Below, in pieces: positions 15,201 through 24,786 of a stretch of DNA of 45,045 nucleotides (its first letter is position 1; each line of letters starts with the position of its first letter). A model generated the notes under the pieces. That model was not told where the DNA came from, did no database searches, and saw nothing but the letters and a program-made list of their open reading frames with translations. Made by a program: the position numbers and the translations under genes. This DNA is from a virus: positions 1 through 45,045 of the IMG/VR virus record IMGVR_UViG_3300027800_000007. One strand, given 5' to 3'.

Positions 15201-15548
15201 ATGAGCGTTGAAGATAGAACTCAAAGGGTAATCAATGAGTTCAGCAATCTGGCGAAAAAAGCGTGTGTCATCGCTGGTCAAATAGCGGTAAAAGCCGCCG
15301 CAGATTATGCGTCAAAAGATTCGGGAACTATGAGCCGTGAAATATACGCAACTGAGCCCGAAGAAGACGGCGAAAGAGGATGGAAAGTTCGAGTAATTTC
15401 GCCCGTTTCGTATTCAGCGTATCAAGAATTAGGTCCGGCGGCGACAGGAAAAAGAGGGTGGAAGTTTAAACCATTTGTTCGTCCGGCAATGGCTCATATC
15501 AGAGCAGTATTGCAGGGAATAGTCGATAAGCAGATAGGGGTAAAATGA
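15201..15548 (+). CDS. HK97 gp10-like tail completion protein
   Basis: 115 residues with the family features 'VISPVSYSAYQELGPAATG' and 'FKPFVRPAMAHI', typical of HK97 gp10-like proteins at the head-tail interface. The ATG lies 2 bases after the previous stop, and the stop overlaps the tail terminator ATG. Confidence 0.85.
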   Translation: MSVEDRTQRVINEFSNLAKKACVIAGQIAVKAAADYASKDSGTMSREIYATEPEEDGERGWKVRVISPVSYSAYQELGPAATGKRGWKFKPFVRPAMAHIRAVLQGIVDKQIGVK

Positions 15549-15904
15549 CAATAGAGGAAGCACTAATTAACGAGATTCAAAAGACTTATCCGGACATGAA
15601 AATGTTCGAGGATGAAGCTGAACTTGATGAGTGTCCGCCTTATGGCGTTGTTTCTCTTGTAACAGGTGCTCCGGCTTTTCCGGCAGGCGAAACGGGAACA
15701 TGGCAGATAACTCTTGCGCATAGAGATAAAGCTGAACTGAAGGACCTGAGCAAGGCTGTCATCAAAATGTTTCATGGCATGCGCGGAGATATAGGCGGAA
15801 TGCTTGTCGGTTCTATTTGGTGCATAAGAAATTACAAGATAAGCCCGAAAGACGATGCAGGCATAATGTATAAAGCACAGGATTTTCAGATTTATTACAG
15901 ATAA
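15545..15904 (+). CDS. Tail terminator protein
   Basis: 119 residues, alpha/beta, with 'PYGVVSLVTGAPAFPAG' and an ending 'MYKAQDFQIYYR' typical of tail terminator proteins (gpU/gp11-like), which end in a beta-strand after describing an rms-like core. Position just before the major tail protein supports this. Confidence 0.7.
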   Translation: MTIEEALINEIQKTYPDMKMFEDEAELDECPPYGVVSLVTGAPAFPAGETGTWQITLAHRDKAELKDLSKAVIKMFHGMRGDIGGMLVGSIWCIRNYKISPKDDAGIMYKAQDFQIYYR

Positions 15905-15915
15905 GGAGGACGGCG

Positions 15916-16821
15916 ATGGCAAACGCCCAAACAACATACAAAGACGAGAGCTCGGTATTGCTCGGTTCTCACGTACTATTTTTAAGCTCTCAGAGACCTA
16001 AGTGGTCGGCTGATCAGCTTGCAAGATTTAAGAATTATCCGAATATGACCATCACTCAAAAACAGGCTGTTGTCAATGAAATCAAGGCGGCATATCTCGC
16101 TTTACCTTTTGTTGATGCTGGCGCACTGGATGATGGCAAGCTCTCGGAAGAAAATACTTCCAAGAAAAGAGAAAGACAGAACGTTCCAGACAAAACGACC
16201 GTAACAGACCAGACCACAAAGTACTCTGCGAAACTATATGAATTTCTTCACCCTGAAGTTGAACCGATTATCTTTCCTCTATCGGAACAGATAAATCTTC
16301 CGGGAACATCTCAGACACAGACATTTACACTTCAGGAAGGATTCGTTTTCGGGAAAAATTACAGAATCCCTTTCAAGAATGCAGACGGATCAAAACCGAC
16401 ATTCGGATTAGCAACTGGAAGCGTTGATACAACTCTTGCTGAGAATGAAGATTATACCATTTCTCTCGGTGAAGATGGGTATTATTATCTATCAGTAATT
16501 GATTCAGCGACCATCTCTACGAACGCACAGACAGTATCTCTCGATGTGACATTCATTCCTCAGGCTGAAAGGGTAGTTGGAACCGGCGGAAAGACTGATA
16601 TTCCGTACTGTTGTGTAATGGTGGTTAACACCAACGAAAAAGGCAAAACACGCAAATGGATTATTCCGAAAGGATCTTCCGTCAAAGGAATGGAGTTGGC
16701 TTTCAAAAAGTACAATAACGAAGACCCCGAAGTCGCTGTTGACATTGAAATCAATGGAGAGATTGACCTTGATCTTCCGGTAGGCTTTCAGCTTCGCTTC
16801 CGTATTGACGGGGTTGCATAA
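15916..16821 (+). CDS. Major tail (tube) protein
   Basis: 301 residues with an AAGGAGGACGGCG site. It lies between the tail terminator and the tail chaperone, the usual tube-protein place. The C-terminal half is beta-rich: 'SLDVTFIPQAERVVG', 'GMELAFKKYNNEDPEVAVDI'. A helical N-terminal part of about 120 residues seems extra. I infer a long-tailed (siphovirus-like) particle because no sheath gene follows. Confidence 0.75.
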   Translation: MANAQTTYKDESSVLLGSHVLFLSSQRPKWSADQLARFKNYPNMTITQKQAVVNEIKAAYLALPFVDAGALDDGKLSEENTSKKRERQNVPDKTTVTDQTTKYSAKLYEFLHPEVEPIIFPLSEQINLPGTSQTQTFTLQEGFVFGKNYRIPFKNADGSKPTFGLATGSVDTTLAENEDYTISLGEDGYYYLSVIDSATISTNAQTVSLDVTFIPQAERVVGTGGKTDIPYCCVMVVNTNEKGKTRKWIIPKGSSVKGMELAFKKYNNEDPEVAVDIEINGEIDLDLPVGFQLRFRIDGVA

Positions 16822-17348
16822 TGTTACAAAGCAGAAGAGATAGAAGAAGAGAGCGCCAGAGCAAAATGAAAACAGACTTTCAGGATATACTCGGCGCACC
16901 GGCAGAAGAAGTAATCGATAAATCATATTTCTTTTTCAAAGACAAGAAAGGGAAGGAATATTCTTTCCCTGCCTTTATTTCTTCGGAAGTAAGCCTTCTT
17001 ATCGCCGATCTTTGGGACGATTTAACGCCCATGATGGCGATTATGGCGAAAAAGGGGAGCGAAAGACGAGAGTTTATCAATTCTCTTGGAGACGCAAAGT
17101 ATGATATTATAAAGAAATCCGATGAAACTGTAAGGGAAATTCTTTCGTATTGGATGAATGAGACAAATCCGGAAATCACAGCCGAATGGCTCAAAGACAA
17201 TCTTAATGAGGCAGAATATTATATTCTTGCTTTTGAAGTATTGCAGAAAGCCATGAGTTTTTTTTTGAGCAAAGCACGGAATGCGGAACACGTAGCGAAG
17301 AACAATCTGAGCCTGATGAGTCAGGTAAAAGATTACGCATCGGAGTAG
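16821..17348 (+). CDS. Tail assembly chaperone, short form (gpG-like)
   Basis: 175 residues from ATG 16821, which overlaps the tube gene's stop; an internal ATG at 16866 is an alternative. It is helical and acidic: 'ISSEVSLLIADLWDDLTPMMAIMAKKGSERREFI'. It sits just before the tape measure, where lambda-type phages keep G and G-T. A run of nine T at 17258-17266 near its 3' end is a slippery site for a -1 shift into the 17258-17572 frame. Confidence 0.8.
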   Translation: MLQSRRDRRRERQSKMKTDFQDILGAPAEEVIDKSYFFFKDKKGKEYSFPAFISSEVSLLIADLWDDLTPMMAIMAKKGSERREFINSLGDAKYDIIKKSDETVREILSYWMNETNPEITAEWLKDNLNEAEYYILAFEVLQKAMSFFLSKARNAEHVAKNNLSLMSQVKDYASE

Positions 17349-17572
17349 TATATGCTAACGCAGTTAAAGTCACAGGTGAAACGATACGGACTCTTAAACG
17401 TCGTTACTCTTTACGTGAAGTTTTTTTCTGGTCGGAAATGTATCTTCATGTTGAACACGGAAAGAAATTTGAAGCAGACCTTCGAGACGCTAAAGAATCG
17501 CTTAAAGGGAAAGCTGAACAGATCAGAGCAGCAGTCAAACGGGAGAATAAAGTAAGAAATGGGAATGGATGA
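17258..17572 (+). CDS. Frameshifted extension of the tail chaperone (gpT-like)
   Basis: After a -1 shift on the T9 run the frame stays open to TGA 17570-17572. It encodes about 100 residues, including 'LKRRYSLREVFFWSEMYLHVEH' split by its charged surroundings, then a Lys/Glu-rich helix. It has no start codon or ribosome site of its own. This is the normal G/G-T arrangement, giving about 250 residues in the fused form, with a tape-measure-binding T domain. The tape measure ATG lies inside its last codons. Confidence 0.75.
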   Translation, partial: FFFEQSTECGTRSEEQSEPDESGKRLRIGVVYANAVKVTGETIRTLKRRYSLREVFFWSEMYLHVEHGKKFEADLRDAKESLKGKAEQIRAAVKRENKVRNGNG

Positions 17573-20234
17573 GGCTTTAAACGCCGGAGCGGTTTTCGCT
17601 GACATTAACGTTAGAATGGAAGGGTTTGAAAAGAGCATGGCGACTGTCGTAGAGACGTTGAACCGTGTTGACAAACGCTTCAACGAAACCGCTAAAAACA
17701 TGAACTTGACGAAAGTAGCCGAAGGGATGGCAAAGGCAGGGCAGAAAGCGACATTGTTTTTCTCTCTGCCTCTTGCTGCTCTTGCCGGACTTTCCGTTAA
17801 AGCCTCATCTGATTTGAATGAGACTATTTCCAAGACTCAGCAGATCTTCGGACAAGCAACCGATGATATGCTCAAATGGGCGAAAACAGCTGATACAACT
17901 CTCGGAATGTCACAGAGAGTTGCCCTGGACTCAGCAGCATCTTTTGCCTTATTCGGCAAATCCGCCGGACTTGCAGGACAGCAAGTTAATGATTTTTCCA
18001 AACAGAACGTAGCCCTTGCCGCCGACATGGCTTCATTCTTTAACACCTCGCCCGAAGATGCGATTACAGCTATTGGTGCCGCACTCCGCGGTGAAACTGA
18101 ACCTATTCGCCGGTATAATGTACTTCTTGATGATATGTCAATGAGACAGGAAGCCGTTAAACAGGGTATAATATCGACAACAAAACAGGCGCTTACTCCT
18201 CAGCAGAGGATTCTCGCCGCACATGCACTTATAATGAAACAATCCTCGGCAGCTCTCGGAGATCGCGCTCGAACTGCTGACCAACTTGCGAATAAAGAAA
18301 GAGAGCTTAAAGCCACAGTCGAAAACACCATGGCAACACTCGGGAATGTGATGCTTCCTATCGTTCTTTCTATAACAACTCATATTTCCGATCTTGTTGC
18401 ATGGATTGCCACATGGGACGAGAGTTCTGTAAAACTTGCCATTGCTCTTGGGGTAGCCGTTGCCGCTGCCGGTCCATTAATGACCGTTGTTGGAAAAGGA
18501 ATTTCTACTTTCCAGAATATATCGAGTGTTATCGGAGCTGTATCGGCAGCAATGGGCGGAAAAACTATCGCTGATAATTCAAACGCAGCAGCAGTCGCAG
18601 CTCATACTATTGTCACAAAGCTTAATTCTGTAGCGATTAAAACACAAGAAACTGCGACAAAGCAGGCAACGGCCGCAACAAAACTTTTTAATATGGCATT
18701 GAAAGCAACTGTTGTAGGACTTGTTATTGCAGGATTAATAAAACTCGGAACAACTATATATGATTATACAGCAGGGATTATTACCGCGATTATAAATCAA
18801 AGAGAATTTAATAAGTTGTTAAGTATGACAGGCGACGAACTTGACAAACTGACATCTAAACAGAAAGAATCTGCGATAGAGCTTTTAGAGAATCAAATTG
18901 AAGAAAACCGGAAAACAGCAGAAACAATTAAGTCGGGAATAGAGTCTTATAGAAAATCTGCAAACATGACTGATACATACGTTCGTCCTGATGAACTTGC
19001 CGGTTGGAAAAAATATGAAGAAGCAATGAATAGAGTATTTTCTGCCGAAACACGTCTTAAAGCGCTCAGAAAAGAGGGAGTATTCTCCGAAGAATATAAA
19101 CAAAAACAGGCTGAGAAAAATTTGCAACTTGATACAAACTCTGGAACCATAAAAGAGAGCAATCACAACAAGTGGATTGAGTATATTATGTCGGAAATAG
19201 AGCTTGAAAATGAACGATATAAGAAAGAAAAAGCGGATTTGGATGCAGCCGGATTAGAAGAACAACAACATCATAAAGCAAGTCTCAAATTAGCGAAAGA
19301 ACATGAGAGGAAACTATCCGATATAGAAAAAGAAGCAAACCGAACACGTAATGACGCGTGGAAGTCTTCCTTTGAGTTAAATACAGATGTCGCTTCTAAA
19401 TTTGAAGCCATCTATGAAGCCCAAATGAAAGGGACTATCTCGGCTACGCAGGCTGCAGCAATGCAAATAGTCGCTGTGATGACTTCGGCTTTTGCAGCGA
19501 TTAATGATGTTATGGGTTCGTATTTTTCGGCTCAATCTCAAATGATTGATGATAGATACGACTACGAAACCGAAGAAACAAAAGCATATCAGGCGTATCA
19601 GGACGAACAGGATAGAATAGCATATCAGAAACTTTCCTCGAAAGGAAAGAAAGAATATAATCTTCGTAAGGCAGCGGAGAAAGCCGAAGAAGAACTTGAT
19701 GAGAAACGAGAAAAAGCAAAGAGAAAGCTTGAATATAAGCAGGCTCTCTGGACAAGAGCAGTTGCACTTTTCCAGATTCCAGTCAATACAGCAATGGCTA
19801 TAATGAAAGTTATGACTTCTTTGCCAGCTCCGGCAAGCTTTATCGCTGCGGCGGCTACTGCTGCTCTTGGTGCGGCTCAAATAGCTGCGACCGTTGCAGC
19901 TCCGCTCCCGAAGATGTGGACAGGTGGTGTGATCAAAAGTAAGCCTGGAGTCGGAACAGATGTAACAGTAGGAGAAAGGGGATATGATGAGTATATTGTG
20001 CCCGATACTGACTATGTAATAAATCGACTCGCTCAAAAAATAAAGGGAGTTACCTCTCAGAAAGATTCAAGCTCTCAATCAGGATCATCGGAGACAAAAG
20101 CAAATAGTACAGGAGAGGGTTTTCTTTCGATTGTTGCCTCTGATGTCAATATCGGAATGGATAAAGTCGGAGAAGTTTTATTCAAGGTAACAAAATCGGG
20201 GCAAGGGCTTGTTGCTAAAGAGGCGGTAGTATGA
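17559..20234 (+). CDS. Tape measure protein
   Basis: 891 residues. Layout: N-terminal helical part with 'LNRVDKRFNETAKNMNL', a hydrophobic Ala/Gly-rich zone, then 'QLANKERELKATVENTMATLGN', typical of phage tail tape measures. Membrane-like segments lie at about 285-310 and 385-405. A long charged coiled coil follows (about 560-760), then a C-terminal 'AAATAALGAAQIAATVAAPLP' segment. By the usual ruler of about 1.5 angstrom per residue, the tail would be roughly 130 nm. Confidence 0.95.
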   Translation: MGMDEALNAGAVFADINVRMEGFEKSMATVVETLNRVDKRFNETAKNMNLTKVAEGMAKAGQKATLFFSLPLAALAGLSVKASSDLNETISKTQQIFGQATDDMLKWAKTADTTLGMSQRVALDSAASFALFGKSAGLAGQQVNDFSKQNVALAADMASFFNTSPEDAITAIGAALRGETEPIRRYNVLLDDMSMRQEAVKQGIISTTKQALTPQQRILAAHALIMKQSSAALGDRARTADQLANKERELKATVENTMATLGNVMLPIVLSITTHISDLVAWIATWDESSVKLAIALGVAVAAAGPLMTVVGKGISTFQNISSVIGAVSAAMGGKTIADNSNAAAVAAHTIVTKLNSVAIKTQETATKQATAATKLFNMALKATVVGLVIAGLIKLGTTIYDYTAGIITAIINQREFNKLLSMTGDELDKLTSKQKESAIELLENQIEENRKTAETIKSGIESYRKSANMTDTYVRPDELAGWKKYEEAMNRVFSAETRLKALRKEGVFSEEYKQKQAEKNLQLDTNSGTIKESNHNKWIEYIMSEIELENERYKKEKADLDAAGLEEQQHHKASLKLAKEHERKLSDIEKEANRTRNDAWKSSFELNTDVASKFEAIYEAQMKGTISATQAAAMQIVAVMTSAFAAINDVMGSYFSAQSQMIDDRYDYETEETKAYQAYQDEQDRIAYQKLSSKGKKEYNLRKAAEKAEEELDEKREKAKRKLEYKQALWTRAVALFQIPVNTAMAIMKVMTSLPAPASFIAAAATAALGAAQIAATVAAPLPKMWTGGVIKSKPGVGTDVTVGERGYDEYIVPDTDYVINRLAQKIKGVTSQKDSSSQSGSSETKANSTGEGFLSIVASDVNIGMDKVGEVLFKVTKSGQGLVAKEAVV

Positions 20235-20977
20235 TAGTTTTCTTTGATGACATTCTGGAAAAAGATGGCTGGGCTATTTCCGCTCCAGGCCTATGGAATC
20301 GCACACCCTTGGAGAACCTGAAGGATGACACTCTGTACGATAAGTGGATCAGATTGAACGCAGGCGAACAGACTATGACCTATACAGGAACCATTCCGGC
20401 TCAAATCGATTATTGTGCTCTTGGCGGTGTCAATTTCGCAAAGGCATCTATTCCCCCGATAATTCAGTTGAGCAATGACAATTTTGCAACTTTAATCGGA
20501 GAGTATGAGCTTGCGCCCGAAGGAAACAACCACATGATCGCTCAATTTGATGTGCACGAAGCCCGATATGCGAGATTAATCATTAACACTTCCGGAGTGA
20601 AAAGCATTGGAAAAATCAAGATTGGATTATCTGTAGCTATGCCGCCAATGTCGGGAACAAAAAAAGGAGAGCACGGAACGACTAAAAAACCGCAAGTGTC
20701 TAAGTCCGGACAGAATTATCCGTCAAAGACAGGCTATGAGTATGAAGCTGTAGACATTCCTTTTGAGTATCTATCTGAAGATGAATGGAATCAGTTGTTA
20801 TCATTTTATAAAAAGGTACTGAACCAGAGATGCTTTTTTATGCGTTTGTGGGATAATCGCGGAGACCTTTATCCGCTCATGTATGGCAAATTGACGAATG
20901 ATAAATTGACGTGGGACGAAACAGGATCGTTGCTTTATCCGAAAAAATCAAAACTTGAATTCAGCGAGGCTTTCTAA
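20231..20977 (+). CDS. Distal tail-like protein
   Basis: 248 residues directly after the tape measure, overlapping it by 4 nt. The middle is a galactose-binding-like beta region ('FDVHEARYARLIINTSGVKS'), and the C-terminal part has 'YEYEAVDIPFEYLSEDEWNQ' and 'KLTNDKLTWDETG'. By position it corresponds to the distal tail (Dit) or tail-tip adaptor protein. Family identity is not certain. Confidence 0.6.
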   Translation: MIVFFDDILEKDGWAISAPGLWNRTPLENLKDDTLYDKWIRLNAGEQTMTYTGTIPAQIDYCALGGVNFAKASIPPIIQLSNDNFATLIGEYELAPEGNNHMIAQFDVHEARYARLIINTSGVKSIGKIKIGLSVAMPPMSGTKKGEHGTTKKPQVSKSGQNYPSKTGYEYEAVDIPFEYLSEDEWNQLLSFYKKVLNQRCFFMRLWDNRGDLYPLMYGKLTNDKLTWDETGSLLYPKKSKLEFSEAF

Positions 20978-21855
20978 TGTCAGAACTAATCAAACTCAAT
21001 GAGCATATTATCGGTAATCCCGATACATATAATATATCAGCTCTCATGCAGACGCTCATGGAAGCATATCGCGGTAAAGATGTATTCACTATTTTGAATC
21101 ATGCGAACGATGCAGGCGCTCCCGGACTCAAAGGTATTGCAGTGATTGACTGTGCAGGATCACTCTATATTCTATCAGAGGACACAGCGGCTCTATATCG
21201 CAATGGAGATGCTCAGAACGGCACGATTCAGGATATAAGCAGTGCTCCTGACGGATCATATTATCTCATGTTAACAGAAAGCGTGAATGGTTTACAGGTT
21301 ATTGCCGCTTCATTGATAGATGCCGATTTTATTTACAATCATGATTATTCGGGGTACTATGAGAGATATACGACCAACAAGATAATCGGGAAATTCACTA
21401 AATCCGGTACAGCTTTCACAAATAAGCTAAAACTTTATAACGAAGGAACGGCTCAAATATGGCTGAGAGGTGACGGATGCCTTATATCACCTTTTATGCA
21501 GACCGACAAAATCGTTTCTCCTTTGATACGCACCAACAACTTTGAAATCGGTGGTGCTGGTCTATACCGTTCGTTTGCAAATGGGAATCATGTAAGAATT
21601 AAGACTCTTTGCAGTTTAAATTTCTCATCTTTTTCGTGGTCTACTACTAACGGCCCATACGCTGCGCCAACTATTCATACAGTCTCTTGTGGATTAACCA
21701 AGTCCGGAGTCAAAAATATAATGGGCGGATTATTCGTTCCGGGAGACTATACGTTCACCGCCCCCGAACAGATGGATTATGTGGGAGTGGTAACGGTTGG
21801 TTACGCTCTCGGAAATGCTGCAATGACGCTTCCTGACATTATGGTGCTAATATGA
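20977..21855 (+). CDS. Tail-tip protein, unknown family
   Basis: 292 residues, beta-rich, with many Asn, Gly and Tyr and no cysteine cluster. It lies between the distal tail and glycosyltransferase genes, overlapping its upstream neighbour by one base. The sequence 'DAGAPGLKGIAVIDCAGSLYIL' suggests a beta-propeller or carbohydrate-binding surface, but this is an impression. It is probably part of the tail tip or a receptor-binding accessory. Confidence 0.55.
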   Translation: MSELIKLNEHIIGNPDTYNISALMQTLMEAYRGKDVFTILNHANDAGAPGLKGIAVIDCAGSLYILSEDTAALYRNGDAQNGTIQDISSAPDGSYYLMLTESVNGLQVIAASLIDADFIYNHDYSGYYERYTTNKIIGKFTKSGTAFTNKLKLYNEGTAQIWLRGDGCLISPFMQTDKIVSPLIRTNNFEIGGAGLYRSFANGNHVRIKTLCSLNFSSFSWSTTNGPYAAPTIHTVSCGLTKSGVKNIMGGLFVPGDYTFTAPEQMDYVGVVTVGYALGNAAMTLPDIMVLI

Positions 21856-22175
21856 AAATAGTGCATGAATCTAAAAGCGGTTCTCATGTTCAGCTTACTT
21901 CGGGAGAGGTGGTATTCTTGAAAAACGAAACAAATCCTGTTCCCGAAATAGAAATAACAACCGAGAAAGAATTCTATGAGATAGCTCCGGAATTCAAAAA
22001 ATACTCATGCGTTTATATTAATATCAAGAATCCTGAGACGGAATATGCCCGTCTTGTCAATAATCACTTTGTTATAAAATTGCCCGGATCGCCTTTCAGA
22101 TATGAAGAGAAATTAAGCGATGACTCTGGAAAAAAACTCAAACAGATGCTTAAACGCATAGGGAAGGAAGCATGA
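21852..22175 (+). CDS. Small tail-module protein
   Basis: 107 residues, overlapping both neighbours by 4 nt, which shows a tightly coupled operon. It has 'VHESKSGSHVQLTSGEVVFL' and later strands but no family I can name. Possibly an adaptor between tail tip and glycosyltransferase substrates, by position only. Confidence 0.5.
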   Translation: MKIVHESKSGSHVQLTSGEVVFLKNETNPVPEIEITTEKEFYEIAPEFKKYSCVYINIKNPETEYARLVNNHFVIKLPGSPFRYEEKLSDDSGKKLKQMLKRIGKEA

Positions 22176-22867
22176 AAAGAGCAGTGATAGTAATATCTCA
22201 TAACCAAGCCTCAAGCATTCCCGATATGCTCAAAGCTCTTAAGTCTGTCAAAGCAGATCGCTTCTGGGTTCTTGATCGCTGTTCTGATAATTCAGCGCAG
22301 CTTCTTTTGGGCGAAACGGTGGTAACAAATAAAGAGGGTCGTGGATTCCTTGCCGGGAAGATGAGAGACCTCGGACTTGATGAAGCCCTCAAAAGCAACT
22401 ACGATGAAGTCATTTTTCTCGACGGAGACAGAATACCGCAGAACATGACAGACAAAGCCCTTGATGATGCAATGAAAAACTATGGATGCGGGATATTTAG
22501 ACGTGCCGGTTTCTCTGTATCAACAGAGAGCGTAAGTCAGTATTTGAAATGTCCGAAAAGCACAATGAAGGTTTATACAGCCGGACTTATTGTTAAAAGG
22601 GAATATCTTGATAAGGTCAGAGCGTTGACGATCAACGGCGGAAGGTGTTTCAATTCTCTTTTTGATGGATACTATGGATGCGAAGATTACTTCTTTGGTC
22701 TGTGCCTATGGGCGTGTGGATGCAGTATCGGCGAAACTGATATAATTCTCTCCGGAGATTCTGAAGATAATGACGACAAGCAAATGCACAGCGTAATTAA
22801 CGTGGAACGAATGAAGCAGTTAAGATTTATGATGTTCGGAAATCTTGATATATCGGTGGCGGAATGA
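22172..22867 (+). CDS. GT-A family glycosyltransferase in the tail operon
   Basis: 231 residues. It begins 'RAVIVISHNQASSIPDML' and has 'VLDRCSDNS', the nucleotide-sugar-binding strand. 'FLDGDRIP' at about residue 86 is the DxD metal motif, and 'GYYGCEDYFFGLCLWACG' carries the ED acid/base motif seen in glycosyltransferase family 2. It would add a sugar from a nucleotide donor. Its place between tail-tip genes, overlapping both, suggests the acceptor is a tail protein or that it alters the host surface. The sugar is unknown. Confidence 0.8.
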   Translation: MKRAVIVISHNQASSIPDMLKALKSVKADRFWVLDRCSDNSAQLLLGETVVTNKEGRGFLAGKMRDLGLDEALKSNYDEVIFLDGDRIPQNMTDKALDDAMKNYGCGIFRRAGFSVSTESVSQYLKCPKSTMKVYTAGLIVKREYLDKVRALTINGGRCFNSLFDGYYGCEDYFFGLCLWACGCSIGETDIILSGDSEDNDDKQMHSVINVERMKQLRFMMFGNLDISVAE

Positions 22868-24786
22868 ACGCAGCAATCGAAATAGATATTCCAGTAATCC
22901 CGAAGTACATTATATCCTATCAGCCAGGGCAATGGATGTATCCGATTTTCGGCACAGAAAAAGTGATGATAGGGGATGATGAAGCATTTTTCGGAGGCAT
23001 GGCACAGCAGAACGTATCAGTTATCAAGTCTGTGCGGAACGGTCTTGATGAAATGATTCCGACATCTTCTATTGATGAAAATTACCAGACTGGAAATTCA
23101 TTTTATTTCGGCGAATATCAAGGCGTGATGATGTTGTTCTTCAATATATCGAAGAACGGGATTCCGCGCCAAACCTTCTGGGGAGCGCATTTAAAAATAG
23201 GTATCATTGAAGGTTATCTGTATAGAGTAGACATTACCAGAGATAATCGAAACATGTATAATGACATGCTTTATCCGGTAAGAGTATCGAACATTCCGCC
23301 CATAAGCATGAAAAGAGACCACTTGTTTTTCGGGAAAATACAGTTTCCTGAAGGATCTGTTGAACTTATAAATCCTGATGGCGAATTCTCCGGCAGAAAT
23401 TTCAAAGGTAATTTCATTCGCATATACGGCTTCAATGATGGAGATGAAGCGAAAGATTGGCTTTGCGCTTATTCTGGGAAAGTCACCGGACAAAAAGACG
23501 GAAGCTCTTTTACACTTTCGTTCGGGGACAAGAGACCATATCTCAATAAGGAAATCTGTGCCGGAATAATATCCGCAGTGACTTGCCCGACCGTGTTTGA
23601 TCCGAAAAGCGATGAGCAGAAATATGTTCCAGTTGCATATAACTTCGTTGAGCGATTCGAGGCAATACCGATTAAAGAGACTACAACGGCTGTCAGATAT
23701 AAGTTCTGCGCAGGGAAAGGAGATGATGTCGGCGGAACGGTGGACACTGCTCGCGGAATAGCTCATTACGCCCATTCTGTTGTGAATATTTGGAATGAGA
23801 CTTCAGACGATGAAAAGAACTTTTTCACCGTGGGAGACGGAACATTATTAGCCGTTAATCTTCTTGAGGGATGGTTCGAGATACACCCCGATTTTGCTCT
23901 CGGGGATAATCAGTATGAATACGAAACAATCTGCGTCTCGTACTATGGTTGGCATAGATTCTCAGATAGCTCTAAATATTGGGACGGAAAGCCGTGGCTG
24001 AATGCCGCCGAAATAGGACTCGACCTCTTAATGATGTTCGGGAATGTTCAGTATAACACGGCAAATATCGAAGTTCAATTATACGAAGAAGAGAGAGAAA
24101 AGTGCGAAAGCGAAAAACGTAAAATCTCATTACTTATAGATGGAGACGACGAGAAATGCTTGGACGTTATTGGCAAAGTGTGCGACTCCGCCGATGCAAT
24201 GTTTCCGAATCTCTCAGACGGCAGATATGCTTTTCGATTTATGACAGAAGCGAAACCGGCAGTATATGAAATACGTAAACCGCCCATTATGAACGACCTT
24301 GTGATTAGTTCAGATTTGCTAAACGTGGTTACATCGACTGAGATTACTTACGGTTCAGCCGGTGGAGAAACGGAAATATTCAAAGATAAAACCCGTGAAG
24401 AAGAGATTTCGACAAAGCATAATGTTTATAATAAATATGAGAAAGAAACGATTCTTGCAGATAAGGCAAGCGCAAAAAAGAAATCGGAAAACGTTCTGAA
24501 GCAATCAGCAGAACCGAGAGACAATAGCTCGTGGGATATCCCTCTTGATAATGAAAACATTGTCCTTGATTGTTCTATGGCAATCAAAGCCATTCGGAAT
24601 GACGATGGAGAAGTTTCTGTTTATGATATTACATCGGTCAAAAAGGATCTTCTCGGAGACACTATAAGCATTGAGGGAGAAGAACGATACAAAATAGAAT
24701 TTCCTGAAGATTACATTCAGGGGATTCTTCTCGGAACATTCCTTCTCGGTATTGATATATATAGAGAAACATTAACGGAGGTTTAA
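22864..24786 (+). CDS. Tail hub / baseplate protein
   Basis: 640 residues. The N-terminal 350 residues are beta-rich. A middle part reads like a hub domain ('FFGKIQFPEGSVELINPDGEFSG'), and a C-terminal helical/beta part includes 'LLNVVTSTEITYGSAGGE' and 'DYIQGILLGTFLLGIDI'. It is the largest protein between tape measure and fibre, the place of the central hub or tail-associated lysin. No cell-wall hydrolase motif is visible. Confidence 0.65.
   Translation: MNAAIEIDIPVIPKYIISYQPGQWMYPIFGTEKVMIGDDEAFFGGMAQQNVSVIKSVRNGLDEMIPTSSIDENYQTGNSFYFGEYQGVMMLFFNISKNGIPRQTFWGAHLKIGIIEGYLYRVDITRDNRNMYNDMLYPVRVSNIPPISMKRDHLFFGKIQFPEGSVELINPDGEFSGRNFKGNFIRIYGFNDGDEAKDWLCAYSGKVTGQKDGSSFTLSFGDKRPYLNKEICAGIISAVTCPTVFDPKSDEQKYVPVAYNFVERFEAIPIKETTTAVRYKFCAGKGDDVGGTVDTARGIAHYAHSVVNIWNETSDDEKNFFTVGDGTLLAVNLLEGWFEIHPDFALGDNQYEYETICVSYYGWHRFSDSSKYWDGKPWLNAAEIGLDLLMMFGNVQYNTANIEVQLYEEEREKCESEKRKISLLIDGDDEKCLDVIGKVCDSADAMFPNLSDGRYAFRFMTEAKPAVYEIRKPPIMNDLVISSDLLNVVTSTEITYGSAGGETEIFKDKTREEEISTKHNVYNKYEKETILADKASAKKKSENVLKQSAEPRDNSSWDIPLDNENIVLDCSMAIKAIRNDDGEVSVYDITSVKKDLLGDTISIEGEERYKIEFPEDYIQGILLGTFLLGIDIYRETLTEV

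Noticed and set aside
17352-17555. 67-residue ORF between tail chaperone and tape measure
   Set aside because: It is in the same frame as the short chaperone after its stop and has no family features; the -1 frame over the same bases encodes a convincing T domain, so this is a shadow.
19377-20036. 219-residue ORF on the - strand over the tape measure gene
   Set aside because: Antisense to a coiled-coil gene; the Phe/Ser/Cys-rich product is what the reverse of Lys/Glu-rich coding gives.
23191-23775. 194-residue ORF on the - strand inside the tail hub gene
   Set aside because: No family motif, no ribosome site, lies wholly in a conserved + strand gene.
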